Origin: Bacteroidota bacterium
Lineage (GTDB): Bacteria; Bacteroidota; Ignavibacteria; Kryptoniales; JAKASW01
Direction: 5' to 3'
Assembly (NCBI GenBank): GCA_021845665.1
Contig: JAJZVO010000015.1
Coordinates: 1 to 64,000 of the forward strand
DNA length: 64,000 nucleotides
The first letter of the stretch is position 1. Each line of letters begins with the position of its first letter. Positions 8,657-18,906 of the stretch are shown here, one piece after another. The notes beneath the pieces are model-generated. The model had not been told where the DNA came from and did not search any database. It was given only the letters and a program-made list of their open reading frames with translations. The translations under genes and the position numbers were made by a program.

Positions 8657-11553
8657 CCGCCGAACCGCAACACATCACCGCGGATTTGAAGACCCGTGTC
8701 TCAGGTGAAGTCCTTTTCGACGACGTTTCCAGGTCTCTGTTCAGCACCGCCGCCTGCATATACAAGGTGAAGCCGCTCGGTGTCGTCGTCCCGAGAACGA
8801 TCGAAGACGTCGCTGCAACTCTGAGTTACTGCAATGAGCGGGGTATCCCGGTAACGGGACGCGGAGCGGGAACGAGCCTCGTGGGACAATCCCTCGGGAG
8901 CGGGATAATTATCGTATTCAACAAATATTTCCGTGACATACTCTCGATCGACGAAGAGACTCGCACCGCACGCGTGCAGCCGGGAGTAGTGCTCAATAAC
9001 CTTAACCGGTCGCTGCCGGGGCACAATCTGATGTTCGGCCCGGACCCGTCGAGCGGCAAGCAGTGCGTGATAGGCGGGATGATCGGGACGAACGCCGCGG
9101 GCGCTCATACCGTCAAATACGGCGCGACAAAAGACAACGTCGCTGGGCTGAAAGTCGTAACGGCCGACGGCAATATCCTCGACACGGCAACTGGTGCGGG
9201 CGGCGATTTCGCAAAGGAAATAACGGATGTCCTCAGGCCTCACCGTGATGCTATCGGGAAGTCATGGCCACGCGCCCCAAAGAACTCCTCCGGGTACAAT
9301 CTGAAGGAAACGATCTCCGGCGGCAATGCCGACCTGGCTAAGCTCTTTTGCGGGAGTGAAGGGACGCTGGGATTGACGGTCGAGGCCACACTGAAGCTTC
9401 TACCGGCACCGGTTGAGAGAAGAAACCTTATCGCGTATTTCCCTTCCTACGAAGCGTGTGCGGTCGCGGCAAACGAGTCCCTGCAATTCAGTCCCGCCGC
9501 CGTCGAAATGATCGACAAGACTTTCGCATCCGCCGCGATGGGACTCGATCCGCTGATCGACGAAATACTCCGCGAGGACTTCGTATCTATAATCATATTC
9601 GAATTTGAAGAAGAAGAGAAAGGCCTGGGCGACGACAAGATAGCGAAACTTGCCGCTCATCTTAACAAGCTTGGTCTGCCGAGCAACCTCATCCATCCCC
9701 GGGACACAAGGGATGCAGCCAAACTCTGGCGGGTCAGGAAAGAAGCGTCCGCGATTTTCTATAAGATCGAGAAACCGGGAAAGAAGACTTCGTTCGTCGA
9801 AGACGTTGCGGTTCCTGTCGACAGGCTGTCGGACTATCTCGCGGGCGCTCAATCGATATTCAATAAGCACGATGTGAAGTACGCGCTCTACGGCCACGCC
9901 GGGAGCGGGAACACCCACGCAATAGTCCTCCTGGACCTGAAGAATCAACGCCATCTTGCGAAGATCGATCCTATTGCCAGGGATATATACGGCCTGGCGA
10001 TGTCGCTCGGAGGCACTCTCAGCGGCGAGCACGGCGACGGCTTCCTGAGAACGCCGTTCCTCTCGAAGCTTTACGGCGACGAGATCTATTCCCTTTTCGG
10101 CAAGGTGAAGAGTATATTCGACCCTAACGGGATATTGAACCCGGGTAAGATCGTCGGCGAACAGGGGACCTCCATCGTCCACGACCTGAGGTACGGCGTG
10201 AGCTACCGAAGGTTTGAGACCGGCACTTCGCTGAATGAAGAATCTATCGCGCACGAAATTGAAAAGTGCCACGGCTGCGGGACATGCCTTAGCTACTGCC
10301 CTACCGCGCTTGTAACGTTCGACGAGCGCGCTACTCCGAGGGCAAAGGGAAACATACTTCGTTCGATCATCGACGGGAGTCTCGACGCCGCATACCTGGA
10401 AAAAGAAGAGTTCAAGAGCGTCCTCGATTACTGCTTCAACTGCAAGTTGTGTCTCACCGAATGCCCGACCCAGATCGACATTCCGGGAATTGTCATCGAG
10501 GCAAAGACGATATACCATGAGAGGACCGGGCCGAAGGCTCAGGATAAATTCATCGACAGGCTTCCGACGCTCTCGGCGATCGGCTCGATCACGCCGACGC
10601 TCGCGAATATCACCTCAGGCCTTGGTGTAGTTCGAAAACCGCTGGAGAAGCTCTTCGGCATCGACAGCCGCCGAAAGCTCCCCCGCTTTCATAAACCCCT
10701 TTACAAACGAGTCAGGATAAACAGGAAGACGCCGAACGCACAAGGAAAGGTCATGTATTTCTCTGGATGTTTCGCAAACTTCAATGACCCAACAGGCGAA
10801 GGGCTATCGACAATCGAGATACTACGGCGTAACGGCATCGACGTTCGCGTCCTCGACAGCCTGAGATGCTGCGGCATTGCTAAGATAACAACGGGCCACA
10901 GGTCCGCCGTCCTCGACGACGCAAGCTGGAACGTGTCGGAACTCGCAAAATACGTGCGGCAGGGTTTCGACATAATCGCGTCCGCACCAAGCTGCGGCCT
11001 GGCAATAAAAGAAGATTATCCCGATATCGTAGGCAGCGATGATGCAAGACTTGTCTCTGAACACATCTACGACCTCGCAGATTATCTCGGGAGGCTGGCG
11101 GACGAAGGAAAGCTGAACACGAACTTCGGGGAGTTGAAGAAGCGGGTTACGTATCACAACGCCTGTCACTCGATACCGATGAACGTCGTGAAGCAGCCGG
11201 TCGCCCTGATGAAGCTGGTGCCGGGCCTCGATGTCGTCGAGCTTCCGGAAGACAGCTGCTGCGGGATGGCCGGGACGTTCGGATTGAAGAAGCAGTTTTA
11301 CGATCTGTCCATGAAGGCGGGAGCGAATTTGTTCCAGCAAATCAAGGAGGCCAAGGCCGACTCGGTGGTTACGACATGCGGTACCTGCAACATGCAGATC
11401 GTACAGGGGAGCGGTCAGCGGGTCGAGCACCTGGCGAAGATACTTTGCGATTCGTACCGTGCGTACGACAAATTGGGTGCACCGCAGGCTCCGCGCGATA
11501 CCCGAAAGGGAGAGGAAGAGACTGCACGCGGTGACGTCGAGATAATAGAATAA
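8653..11553 (+). CDS. FAD-linked oxidase fused to Fe-S/CCG subunit (D-2-hydroxyacid dehydrogenase)
   Basis: A 966-residue fusion of a GlcD-like and a GlcF-like protein, the architecture of E. coli YdiJ and related D-lactate/D-2-hydroxyglutarate dehydrogenases. The FAD-binding domain covers about residues 35-210 (RGAGTSLVGQSLG, GGMIGTNAAGAHTVKYG). The FAD-linked oxidase C-terminal domain follows to about 500, with the substrate-site stretch GHAGSGNTHA and the loop GGTLSGEHGDG. Two [4Fe-4S] motifs begin at C539 (CHGCGTCLSYCP) and C594 (CFNCKLCLTECP). Two CCG domains end the protein (RCCGI and SCCGMAG). It probably oxidises a D-2-hydroxyacid and passes electrons to a quinone or carrier. The exact substrate is not readable. 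The start overlaps the CDF gene by 4 bp. Confidence 0.9.
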   Translation: MTAEPQHITADLKTRVSGEVLFDDVSRSLFSTAACIYKVKPLGVVVPRTIEDVAATLSYCNERGIPVTGRGAGTSLVGQSLGSGIIIVFNKYFRDILSIDEETRTARVQPGVVLNNLNRSLPGHNLMFGPDPSSGKQCVIGGMIGTNAAGAHTVKYGATKDNVAGLKVVTADGNILDTATGAGGDFAKEITDVLRPHRDAIGKSWPRAPKNSSGYNLKETISGGNADLAKLFCGSEGTLGLTVEATLKLLPAPVERRNLIAYFPSYEACAVAANESLQFSPAAVEMIDKTFASAAMGLDPLIDEILREDFVSIIIFEFEEEEKGLGDDKIAKLAAHLNKLGLPSNLIHPRDTRDAAKLWRVRKEASAIFYKIEKPGKKTSFVEDVAVPVDRLSDYLAGAQSIFNKHDVKYALYGHAGSGNTHAIVLLDLKNQRHLAKIDPIARDIYGLAMSLGGTLSGEHGDGFLRTPFLSKLYGDEIYSLFGKVKSIFDPNGILNPGKIVGEQGTSIVHDLRYGVSYRRFETGTSLNEESIAHEIEKCHGCGTCLSYCPTALVTFDERATPRAKGNILRSIIDGSLDAAYLEKEEFKSVLDYCFNCKLCLTECPTQIDIPGIVIEAKTIYHERTGPKAQDKFIDRLPTLSAIGSITPTLANITSGLGVVRKPLEKLFGIDSRRKLPRFHKPLYKRVRINRKTPNAQGKVMYFSGCFANFNDPTGEGLSTIEILRRNGIDVRVLDSLRCCGIAKITTGHRSAVLDDASWNVSELAKYVRQGFDIIASAPSCGLAIKEDYPDIVGSDDARLVSEHIYDLADYLGRLADEGKLNTNFGELKKRVTYHNACHSIPMNVVKQPVALMKLVPGLDVVELPEDSCCGMAGTFGLKKQFYDLSMKAGANLFQQIKEAKADSVVTTCGTCNMQIVQGSGQRVEHLAKILCDSYRAYDKLGAPQAPRDTRKGEEETARGDVEIIE

Positions 11554-11678
11554 CGCTCCCCGGTCTTTTCACTCTGCGAGCGAATATTCCACAGGGAGAC
11601 TGAGCAGCACAGTGACACTGAATGTTTCTCTCTTTGATTCCGCGTGGATAACTACTCGAATGGATATTTGAACAACTC

Positions 11679-12917
11679 GTGAATACTGAAGAACATCTAG
11701 ATAATCCACATCACAATCTATACGTCCGGAGGCCCGACGGCACGAGCGGCCTGAGCGGCAAGATCGTTTTCATCATGGCGGTTGCGTGCGGGATCAGCGT
11801 GGCGAACCTGTACTGGGCGCAGCCGCTGCTCGACACTATCGGAGGGGCTTTCCATGTCGGCACCACCGTCGCCGGGATGATCGTCACTTTCACGCAGGTG
11901 GGCTACGTTATCGGGCTGATGTTCATTGTACCGCTCGGAGACCTTCTCGAGCGGAAGAAGCTCATCATTTCGATCTCAGCCTTGATATTCGTGGCGCTTG
12001 TCATCGCGGCATTATCTCCGACGATACACTTCTTCCTTGTCGCCTCGCTGATCGTTGGAATAACATCGGTCGTAGTACAGATACTTGTCCCGTTCGCCGC
12101 CACGCTTGCCATGGACCACGAGCGCGGGAAGGTCGTAGGACAGGTAATGAGCGGCACACTTCTCGGGATTCTATTCGCGAGGACCGTCGCAGGATTTGTT
12201 TCCGAGATCGGCGGCTGGCGGGCCGTGTTTTGGTTTGCGGCGATACTGGTGCTCGCGCTTACGCTGTTACTTGCCAGGACTCTCCCGAAATACAAGCACG
12301 CTCTCGATATGAGTTATCCCCGATTGCTTCACTCCGTCACGCACCTTGTAAGGACGGAGAGAGTCTTGAGGATCCGATCGGTGTACGGGGCCCTGGTGTT
12401 TGCGGACTTCAGCGTCCTCTGGACAAGCCTGACGTTTCTGCTCGCAGGAGCGCCTTACCATTACTCGGATGCGATAATCGGGCTCTTCGGGCTTGTCGGC
12501 GCCGCCGGTGCAATTGCCGCAAACATCACAGGAAGGCTGGCCGACAAAGGTTACGCGAACCGAACCACGATTGTGCTTCTCGTTGTCAACGTGATAGCTT
12601 TCCTGATGATGATACCGGGAACGACGCACATCGTTCCGATTATCATCGGAATACTTATACTCGATGCCGGCGTCCAGGGGACTCACATAACAAATCAAAG
12701 TGAGATATACCGGCTCAGTCCCGAAGCGCGAAGCCGCCTCACCACGGCATACATGACGAGCTACTTCACCGGTGGTGCAATCGGATCTGCGACATCGGCG
12801 GCAATATACGCTTCACACGGGTGGTCAGGAGTCTGCATGCTCGGCGCGGCTTACGCGGTCGCGGCGGTGATATTCTGGATAATGGAACAGACAGTATTCA
12901 GACGGGATGGGCGCTAA
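11679..12917 (+). CDS. MFS transporter
   Basis: A 412-residue major facilitator protein with about twelve transmembrane helices. The cytoplasmic loop after helix 2 reads PLGDLLERKKLI, a form of the MFS signature, and the equivalent loop in the second half is GRLADKGYANR. The N-terminus carries about 25 hydrophilic residues before the first helix. The start is GTG at 11679; a nearby ATG opens a frame that closes after three codons. The family resembles drug or metabolite exporters of the YgaY/AraJ type, but the substrate cannot be assigned. It is separated from the dehydrogenase by 125 bp and may be transcribed alone. Confidence 0.88.
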   Translation: MNTEEHLDNPHHNLYVRRPDGTSGLSGKIVFIMAVACGISVANLYWAQPLLDTIGGAFHVGTTVAGMIVTFTQVGYVIGLMFIVPLGDLLERKKLIISISALIFVALVIAALSPTIHFFLVASLIVGITSVVVQILVPFAATLAMDHERGKVVGQVMSGTLLGILFARTVAGFVSEIGGWRAVFWFAAILVLALTLLLARTLPKYKHALDMSYPRLLHSVTHLVRTERVLRIRSVYGALVFADFSVLWTSLTFLLAGAPYHYSDAIIGLFGLVGAAGAIAANITGRLADKGYANRTTIVLLVVNVIAFLMMIPGTTHIVPIIIGILILDAGVQGTHITNQSEIYRLSPEARSRLTTAYMTSYFTGGAIGSATSAAIYASHGWSGVCMLGAAYAVAAVIFWIMEQTVFRRDGR

Positions 12918-13491
12918 CTGTCGCCTTAACATTCGCGGTTGCGAAAGCAGGAGGCTACCTTCCGCAGGGCAATAGCAACCGAACCAGTCATCAGTAGGCG
13001 AAGAGGCTGTATTTAGGGATCGAACTCCTGCACAGCTTAAGAAGGTGGTTGAGTCCGCCCGAAAGGGCAGACGAAAACCCGCCTTCGCGGAACGATCCCC
13101 GTCTGGAAAGGCCAGCACCACTTTGGAAGAGTCCTCTGATCGAAACGGACGTTCTACGCAGAAAAAAATCCAGCCGCTGCCTTGACTTTCAGAGACGGGG
13201 GGGCATACTTTCCAAGCATCATCGGTGATGCTCCAGCACATTCGGAATTGCAGTCGAAGCCATGGAGCGATGACGCAAACGGAGCGTTGGTTTAGAGGGA
13301 ACAGAGAGGAGAGCGAAAGATGGATAAGAGTTCGGAAGAAGAACCCCAATATACGGAATGGTATCACCGTATCCCTCAGTTTACCGATAATGAACCAGGG
13401 GACCGGTCCAAAGACATCTGAGCATTGTCTGGACGGTAACATGTAAACAAGACCGCAAGATTGCGGTTCATTGAAAAGGGAGGAAACGGAG
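12918..13491. other. Intergenic region upstream of the PorV-like pseudogene
   Basis: No gene is recognised. It contains a hairpin AGCATCA-TCGG-TGATGCT at 13215-13232 and another, ACCGCAA-GA-TTGCGGT, at 13452-13467 just before the ribosome-binding site GGGAGGAAA of the next frame. A TTGACT box at 13182 and an ATACTT box at 13205 are 17 bp apart and could be a sigma-70-type promoter, but this is weak evidence. Confidence 0.45.
13182..13210 (+). promoter_or_regulatory. Candidate sigma-70-like promoter before the PorV-like gene
   Basis: TTGACT (13182-13187), 17-bp spacer, ATACTT (13205-13210). It is followed at once by the 13215-13232 hairpin. The match is by eye only; members of this bacterial group often use other promoter consensus sequences. 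Confidence 0.25.
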
Positions 13492-14830
13492 ATGAGATAC
13501 AGAACGACGATTTGGGTAGCCTCAGCACTGCTCCTCGCTTCGGTACCAAGAGGATGGGCACAGGGCGTCGCCGGCACTATTGTGGGTTTCCTTAATTACC
13601 CTGTTGCACCAGAAATGGCGGCGAGGGGCGATGCAGGCGTGTCTGTTGTAACAAATAATGCGATGTCCGTGATTGCGAACCCCGCCCAATTGGGGATGTT
13701 GAGCATGACCAATAGTCTCTCTATCGGAACCGGTTTCGATATGCATACCGCTACCCAGACCGATACTCCTCTCAACAGGAACTTTGGGACTGCATTTGGA
13801 TTCCGGGATGCGTCTTTTTCAGTTTCCGCTGTCTCTTATGGGGCCAGGCTGAACTCTCTCTGAGAGGCGTTGCCCTCCTGCGTGGGGCTTGGGGCTTGGA
13901 CTACAATACTCATATGAGAAATTCGCATCCCAATCTCCGGTGACGCTGAGCGCCAGCCCGTTCATAATTGAAAACGAGGCTGAGCATGCCAAGGCTTTCA
14001 CCATTGGCCTGGGAATTCACTACTTCCTCAGGCTGGGGCTTGGATATTCCGTGAAGTTCATAAGTGGTGAGAACGGATACTACTTTTCGAATCTAGATCA
14101 GACAGCCCGAGATTTTGGTGCTATCCTTCAGATACCTGTCCTCCGGCTCCTCCACGGATCGCGAGATGGATCATATATTTTCGGCAAAGACATCCAACCG
14201 ATTTTCAATATTACCGCAGGCTACAGCCTAAGAAACGTCGGCGGGTACGTCCACGTGGTTAGGCCTTTGAGTGGCGAAGTGCCTCTTGCCCGCCAGGCGA
14301 ATTTTGGATGGAACTGGGAGCTTGCTTTTCGGTCAAGAGTGGCGGGTTTCAAATGGGACTGGTTCTCCTTTACTTGGGACAGAGAAGCAGCAAATTCACC
14401 TTTCAATACGGATTCAAGTCTTGTGACCAACCCCAACGGATATAGCTACTGGAATTACTTCTGGTCATACTCGAATGGTTTGGGCAGTTTCACCCCATGG
14501 AGCAACCTGATCGTCGGAAGGGGAAGCGCGAGCGTAGCTATAAGCAAAGGCTGGCAAATCGGGCTGGGAGAATTCTTGTATCTGCGGGGAGGGTCGTTGA
14601 CAAATCTGAGCCAAAATCCTTGGTCGTCGACGTTTCCTACTTCCGGATGGGGAATCAAACTGGACGGGCTTGTGAAAGCTCTCGTCTTCCTGCACGGTTT
14701 GAACGCAAATGATTCCTTCACACGGTTCATTCTGCATCACTTTAATCTGGAGTTTGATTACTGCACCGCCTCCGGTGGAGTCTTTGACACTCTCAAGCCT
14801 TTTGAAAGTCTGAATCTGGTGGTGCGGTAG
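13492..14830 (+). pseudogene. Frameshifted PorV/PorQ-like outer-membrane beta-barrel protein
   Basis: The N-terminal piece starts at the ATG at 13492 behind a good ribosome-binding site (GGGAGGAAA). It encodes a signal peptide ending in GWAQG and the PorV-type signature AARGDAGVSVVTNNAMSVIANP. The frame closes at 13861. The homologous beta-strand-rich remainder resumes in another frame from about 13889 and runs to 14830. Between them, a third frame gives LRGVALLRGAWGL, so two indels are likely, one in the CTCTCTCT tract near 13854-13861 and one in the G-rich stretch near 13884-13897. PorV/PorQ proteins serve type IX secretion and surface attachment. Assembly error is the alternative to a real pseudogene. 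Confidence 0.7.
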
Positions 14831-15064
14831 TGATTCGAGTCGCTGGTTGTTTCGCGGCAAACCCGGGAGTGCACCAGAATAAGAAGCACTGCACTTGGCC
14901 GTAACATCCGAGCGGTTGGACGGTCCTAAATTTGTGCGAGGAAAGAGGCGACAGACTGAAACTTAACGGGGGATGAGAGTACGGGCATAGATGGGACTCT
15001 GCGTGTCCCGTCGAATTATTCATAGGTATTCTTCGATGACGGATTAAGATAAAGGATATAAAAG

Positions 15065-15208
15065 ATGGCCCCCTTGAAAGACTACTTAATTGCCTTGTGC
15101 ACGCTTGCGCTCGTTACCACAGCAGCCTTTGCACAAAGTTTCAATGACGTCGTTGTGGACGGCAATTCCGGAGACAGAAGCGAAACCTTGTCGTCACCAG
15201 CTCGGTAA
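15065..15208 (+). pseudogene. Short secreted-protein remnant (signal peptide plus about 24 residues)
   Basis: A 47-codon frame opens with a textbook signal peptide (MAPLKDYLIALCTLALVTTA, then AFA-QS as the probable cleavage site). It stops after a short hydrophilic tail. No longer frame continues it. It looks like the 5' end of an exported protein whose remainder was lost, next to the broken PorV-like gene. A genuine small secreted peptide cannot be excluded. Confidence 0.35.
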
Positions 15209-15526
15209 AAAGCTAAAGGTGGTGACGGTCACCCGCAGTTTCTATGGCATAATTGTTACATCCTGGCAACGAAGCCGATTAAGTGTATCGGAGAACCGCC
15301 CTTTACAGACAAACATAAATCCTCTTCTCGGTGTAACGTAACTACGCCCCTGGCCCGTAATACGTACACTGGACGAAGGACGCATATCTGTAATTAATTG
15401 CCATTTGAGATTCATCACTCCAAACTGAGTCACTACGGGCCATTTGTGTCGGGGCGCGCGTTTGATTACTTTCTTTAAGTTATGAAGACGAATCAGTTCC
15501 ACCGAGTTATGAAATCAGGAGGACAA
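15209..15526. other. Non-coding stretch before the CoA-binding gene
   Basis: No homology-bearing frame is seen downstream of the short exported remnant. The region ends in a strong ribosome-binding site, AGGAGG at 15518-15523, that serves the following gene. Confidence 0.5.
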
Positions 15527-15967
15527 ATGAAAACCGAAGTGCAGGAATTCATCAAGTCGAAGCGCTTTGCCGTCGTTGGCGTGTCGCGGGACCCAAAGAA
15601 GTTCGGGAACGCCATTTACAAAGAGCTGAAGAGCCGCGGATACGAAGTATACGGAGTGCATTCTTCTGCTGATGAAATCGCCGGAGAGAAATGCTATACT
15701 TCACTCTCTGCGCTTCGAGGACATGTCGACGCGGCGATACTCTGTACGAAGCCTGAGAAGGTTGAACCGTTGCTGAAAGACGCGGCCGATGCAGGCATTC
15801 ACAACGTATGGTTGCAGCAGGGGGCAGAAAGCAAAGGGGCTATCGAGGCCGGTAAGAATCTCGGACTGAACCTCGTTGCGGGCAAATGCATACTGATGTA
15901 TGCCGGGCCGGTGAAGTCGTTCCATGCGTTCCACAGGTCGGTCGTAAAACTCTTCGGCAGTTATTGA
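15527..15967 (+). CDS. CoA-binding domain protein (YccU-like)
   Basis: A 146-residue protein with a single Rossmann-type CoA-binding domain, like the N-terminal domain of succinyl-CoA synthetase alpha. Visible motifs are FAVVGVSRDPKKFGNAIYKEL near the N-terminus, DAAILCTKPEKV in the middle and NVWLQQGAES followed by NLVAGKCILM near the end. The frame extends 15 codons upstream, but the start at 15527 is preceded at the right distance by AGGAGG. Function in this family is poorly known; CoA or nucleotide binding is all that can be inferred. Confidence 0.88.
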   Translation: MKTEVQEFIKSKRFAVVGVSRDPKKFGNAIYKELKSRGYEVYGVHSSADEIAGEKCYTSLSALRGHVDAAILCTKPEKVEPLLKDAADAGIHNVWLQQGAESKGAIEAGKNLGLNLVAGKCILMYAGPVKSFHAFHRSVVKLFGSY

Positions 15968-16098
15968 GGGATTATTTGCAGCGGATGCTTAAGGAAACTC
16001 TGTCAATACGCTGAGCTCTCTGCGCCGGTGACGTTACGCGGTGTTAGAAGTATCACCTGCGCCGCCTTGCGAGCCCGCGGGCGGACACGGCGGAAGTG

Positions 16099-18642
16099 TC
16101 AATTCCGGCTTATGCCTTCGGTTTCGATCTTGAACTGAGCAGTTGAAGCCTGAATCTCGTCGGCAAGTCCGGCGAGCCCCTCGGCGATATTGCCGACGTC
16201 TTCCGCCTCCTGGGTTGCCTTCACGGTGTTACCGGAAATTTCGTTTATCGTGTCGGCATTCATCTTACTTATTGCGGCGACGTTGTTGATCATTTCCACC
16301 GTATGCTTCACGCTGGTGCTCAACTCTTCGGTGGCGCTCATATTCTGATCGACGACCGCCGATATCTTCTCGATCGATTTGAGCAGGCCTGCCATCGTTT
16401 TGACGACAGCGTTGTTGGCGGTTGCCATTACGTCGACCTGCTTGTTCATATTCTCCGAAGAAGAGAGAAGTTTGTTAATCGATTCTCCCGACTCGGTCGC
16501 GAGTCTCGAGCCCTCTTTCACTTTGTCGACGATCGTCTTGACGGACTTGCTGGCGTCCTCGATATCCTCTTCCACTTTGTTGATGAGGCTCGATGTTTCC
16601 TTCGTCGCCGCAGCGGAGCGTTCAGCAAGGTTCCGAACCTCATCCGCTACGACTGCAAAGCCTCTGCCGTGCTCCCCAGCCCTTGCCGCTTCGATGGCTG
16701 CGTTCAGCGCAAGAAGATTCGTCTGCTCCGCGATCTGCTCTATATTCTCTATAATACCCTCGATTCGCTCCGATTGTTTGGCCATCCCCTCTATCTTGGA
16801 AGCGAACACAGCGACCGTTTCCTCAATTTTCTTCATCTGATCGAGATTTTCCATGACGGCGCTTGCGCCGGACTTGGATACGCTGATGGCTTCGGACGAT
16901 GCGGAGACGACGGTTCGTGCGCTCGCGCTTGCCGAGTCGATCGCGCGCGATATCTCGACCGCCGATGACGACACCTTCTCCACCGCGAGTCTCTGATCGT
17001 GTGAGTCCCTGGCGATAGTGTCGATCGCAGCCGCGATCTGTTCCATGTTAGCGTTCGCGTTGCTTATGGAGAGCGCTTCTTCGTTAAGGCTCTTCGCCAT
17101 TTCCTGGATCGTGTTGGAATTATAGCTCGACACTTCGACGGACTGTTTGGCCGTCCCTGCAAGATCGTGGCTGAGGCTGAGCAGTTTCTTCGAGCGGCCT
17201 ACGAGCGCTCCGAAAATCCCGCGCAGACTCAGCGGCTCGCTGTTGAAAGTCGAAACGACTATACCTTTTTCGACCGCTTTATTGATAAAGGGGACAAGGT
17301 TCTTGTCAAATATGCCGATGCTTATCGCATCATATCTGTTCCTGATGCAATCTTCGATCGACGGGACATAAATCTCGGCGCTTACATTGATGATACCGTT
17401 GACGAACTGGCCTTTGGGGACTACCCAGTCCACCACACCGTTCACCTGCCTCAATTCTCTCGTCGCGGCATCGACGCCGGCTCTAAACACTTCCCAGAAC
17501 TTGTCGCCATCCCGGCCTAGTACCGCGATCCGGAGTGTTCTTTCACTTCTTCTTATCGGCTTGGGGCGTCTCGCAGCCATGGCCTCCGTCTCGATGATGC
17601 CTTTCCCGGGCTGCCAGAACTGCGAATAGTTCTGGGGAGTAACGACATCCATCCTCGTCAGCATTCTCGATTGTTGGGGCTGCCAGTTGGTGGTGAGCCT
17701 GTTGAAAAGGTGTATTACGGGATCGTGCCCCTGCGCGTAGACGTCCTGCGAAAGCGTCGCAGTAACGACTCCCTGCCTGACAAACTCCATCGTGTTGTCT
17801 GCCAGATCATGGCACACTACCTTGACCAGCCCCGTCTTCCCCATCTCTGCAACGGCCTTCGCAGCGCCAGCCCCTCCGTAAGTCACGTATACGCCGGAAA
17901 GGTCATGATATCTCTTCAGGAAAGTCTTCGTCTGTTCATACGTCAGCTCAAAATTCAAGTTCGTTTCGGCAATATCCAAAACGGATATGGATGGAAACTT
18001 TTCCCTCATGACATTCTGGAAGCCTTTTCGCCTGAGGTCGTGTCCGATGATATTGAACTTCTCGAGCAGGATCACGACTTTGCCTTTTCCGTTCAACGCC
18101 TTCCCCATAGCTTCGCCGCAGGCCTGGCCTTCGAGATAAGAATCGGCGCCGACGTATACGAGTCTCTGGCACGGCCTGTCCGTCGCGGAGTTGAATTCCT
18201 TCGTGGCGTCGTTAAGATGCCCGATTATCGAGTTCAACCCGCGCACCATCTCGCCGACACCCCCGTTGACGGATGAGCTTATCGTGTTGGACTCCATCTT
18301 TATTCCGGCTGTGAGATTGCCATGTGCCATCTCGGTCATGGCGCTCGAAAGTGAAACGAAATCTTTATCGGCCATTTCCTTCACTTTTCCCGAAACGAAT
18401 TTCAGCGGACCGTACACCGTAGAGTTGATATAAACGGCGAGCAATACGGCGACGATGACGCTTCCCAGTATACCAGCAGTCATCAGGATTCTTGCCCCGG
18501 ATATCGACTGCCCCCCCATTGTCGACATCGCGTCCATGAGCTGAAAATATCCTGCCGCCTCGAAGACGAAGAAGAGCAGGATCAGCGATATTCCGATGTG
18601 GAGAGAGTAGCCCTTCAGAAATTTCTTAATTCGGTTCTGCAT
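16099..18642 (-). CDS. Methyl-accepting chemotaxis protein with cytoplasmic, lobe-swapped sugar-binding-protein domain
   Basis: An 847-residue chemoreceptor. Two transmembrane helices (about residues 15-33 and 51-71) are separated by only some 18 residues, so there is no periplasmic sensor domain. A HAMP-like region follows (about 71-125). Residues 155-335 match the second lobe of type I periplasmic sugar-binding proteins ([18 protein letters not shown], then [15 protein letters not shown]). Residues 368-472 match the first lobe ([20 protein letters not shown], then [12 protein letters not shown]). The order is therefore the reverse of the normal fold. A classical signalling domain with the conserved hairpin tip ([20 protein letters not shown], then [12 protein letters not shown]) fills residues 475-847. 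It would sense an intracellular ligand and control CheA. No che genes are nearby. Confidence 0.9.
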   Translation of the reverse strand: MQNRIKKFLKGYSLHIGISLILLFFVFEAAGYFQLMDAMSTMGGQSISGARILMTAGILGSVIVAVLLAVYINSTVYGPLKFVSGKVKEMADKDFVSLSSAMTEMAHGNLTAGIKMESNTISSSVNGGVGEMVRGLNSIIGHLNDATKEFNSATDRPCQRLVYVGADSYLEGQACGEAMGKALNGKGKVVILLEKFNIIGHDLRRKGFQNVMREKFPSISVLDIAETNLNFELTYEQTKTFLKRYHDLSGVYVTYGGAGAAKAVAEMGKTGLVKVVCHDLADNTMEFVRQGVVTATLSQDVYAQGHDPVIHLFNRLTTNWQPQQSRMLTRMDVVTPQNYSQFWQPGKGIIETEAMAARRPKPIRRSERTLRIAVLGRDGDKFWEVFRAGVDAATRELRQVNGVVDWVVPKGQFVNGIINVSAEIYVPSIEDCIRNRYDAISIGIFDKNLVPFINKAVEKGIVVSTFNSEPLSLRGIFGALVGRSKKLLSLSHDLAGTAKQSVEVSSYNSNTIQEMAKSLNEEALSISNANANMEQIAAAIDTIARDSHDQRLAVEKVSSSAVEISRAIDSASASARTVVSASSEAISVSKSGASAVMENLDQMKKIEETVAVFASKIEGMAKQSERIEGIIENIEQIAEQTNLLALNAAIEAARAGEHGRGFAVVADEVRNLAERSAAATKETSSLINKVEEDIEDASKSVKTIVDKVKEGSRLATESGESINKLLSSSENMNKQVDVMATANNAVVKTMAGLLKSIEKISAVVDQNMSATEELSTSVKHTVEMINNVAAISKMNADTINEISGNTVKATQEAEDVGNIAEGLAGLADEIQASTAQFKIETEGISRN

Positions 18643-18834
18643 AACCTACCTGCGATTGGTAATTTTGTGTTTCACGTCCGGATCGTCATTTGCGGATGCA
18701 AGTCGGACTGTTCCTGTGCGCCGAACATATCTTTCATCTGTATGTGAAAGCAGGCCCATAAACCTCTCATTTCTCATATCGGTACTTTAATACCGAACTT
18801 AAGTAAGCTCAATTACGCCCCAACTACGATGATT

Positions 18835-18906
18835 TTCGTCACATTCGGGATGACAACTCAATGAGCCCGGGTGCCGCCTTCTTCGTCATCCCAGAAGTTC
18901 GTCACG
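18835..18906. repeat. Intergenic repeat with GGGATGAC/GTCATCCC arms
   Basis: ATTCGGGATGACA (18842-18854) and CGTCATCCCAGAAG (18883-18896) are inverted relative to each other, and CGTCAC occurs at both edges. The element abuts the point where the adjacent minus-strand gene is cut short. Such CATCCCGAA-type words look like a dispersed intergenic repeat. Confidence 0.5.

Noticed and set aside
9400-10518. A 372-codon open frame antisense to the FAD/Fe-S dehydrogenase
   Set aside because: The plus strand there encodes clear FAD-oxidase and Fe-S motifs. The antisense frame has no recognisable domain and arises from the codon bias of the real gene.
13854-13861. The CTCTCTCT tract as a phase-variation switch for the PorV-like gene
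   Set aside because: Only about four dinucleotide units are present and a second indel is needed downstream, so simple slippage would not restore the frame.
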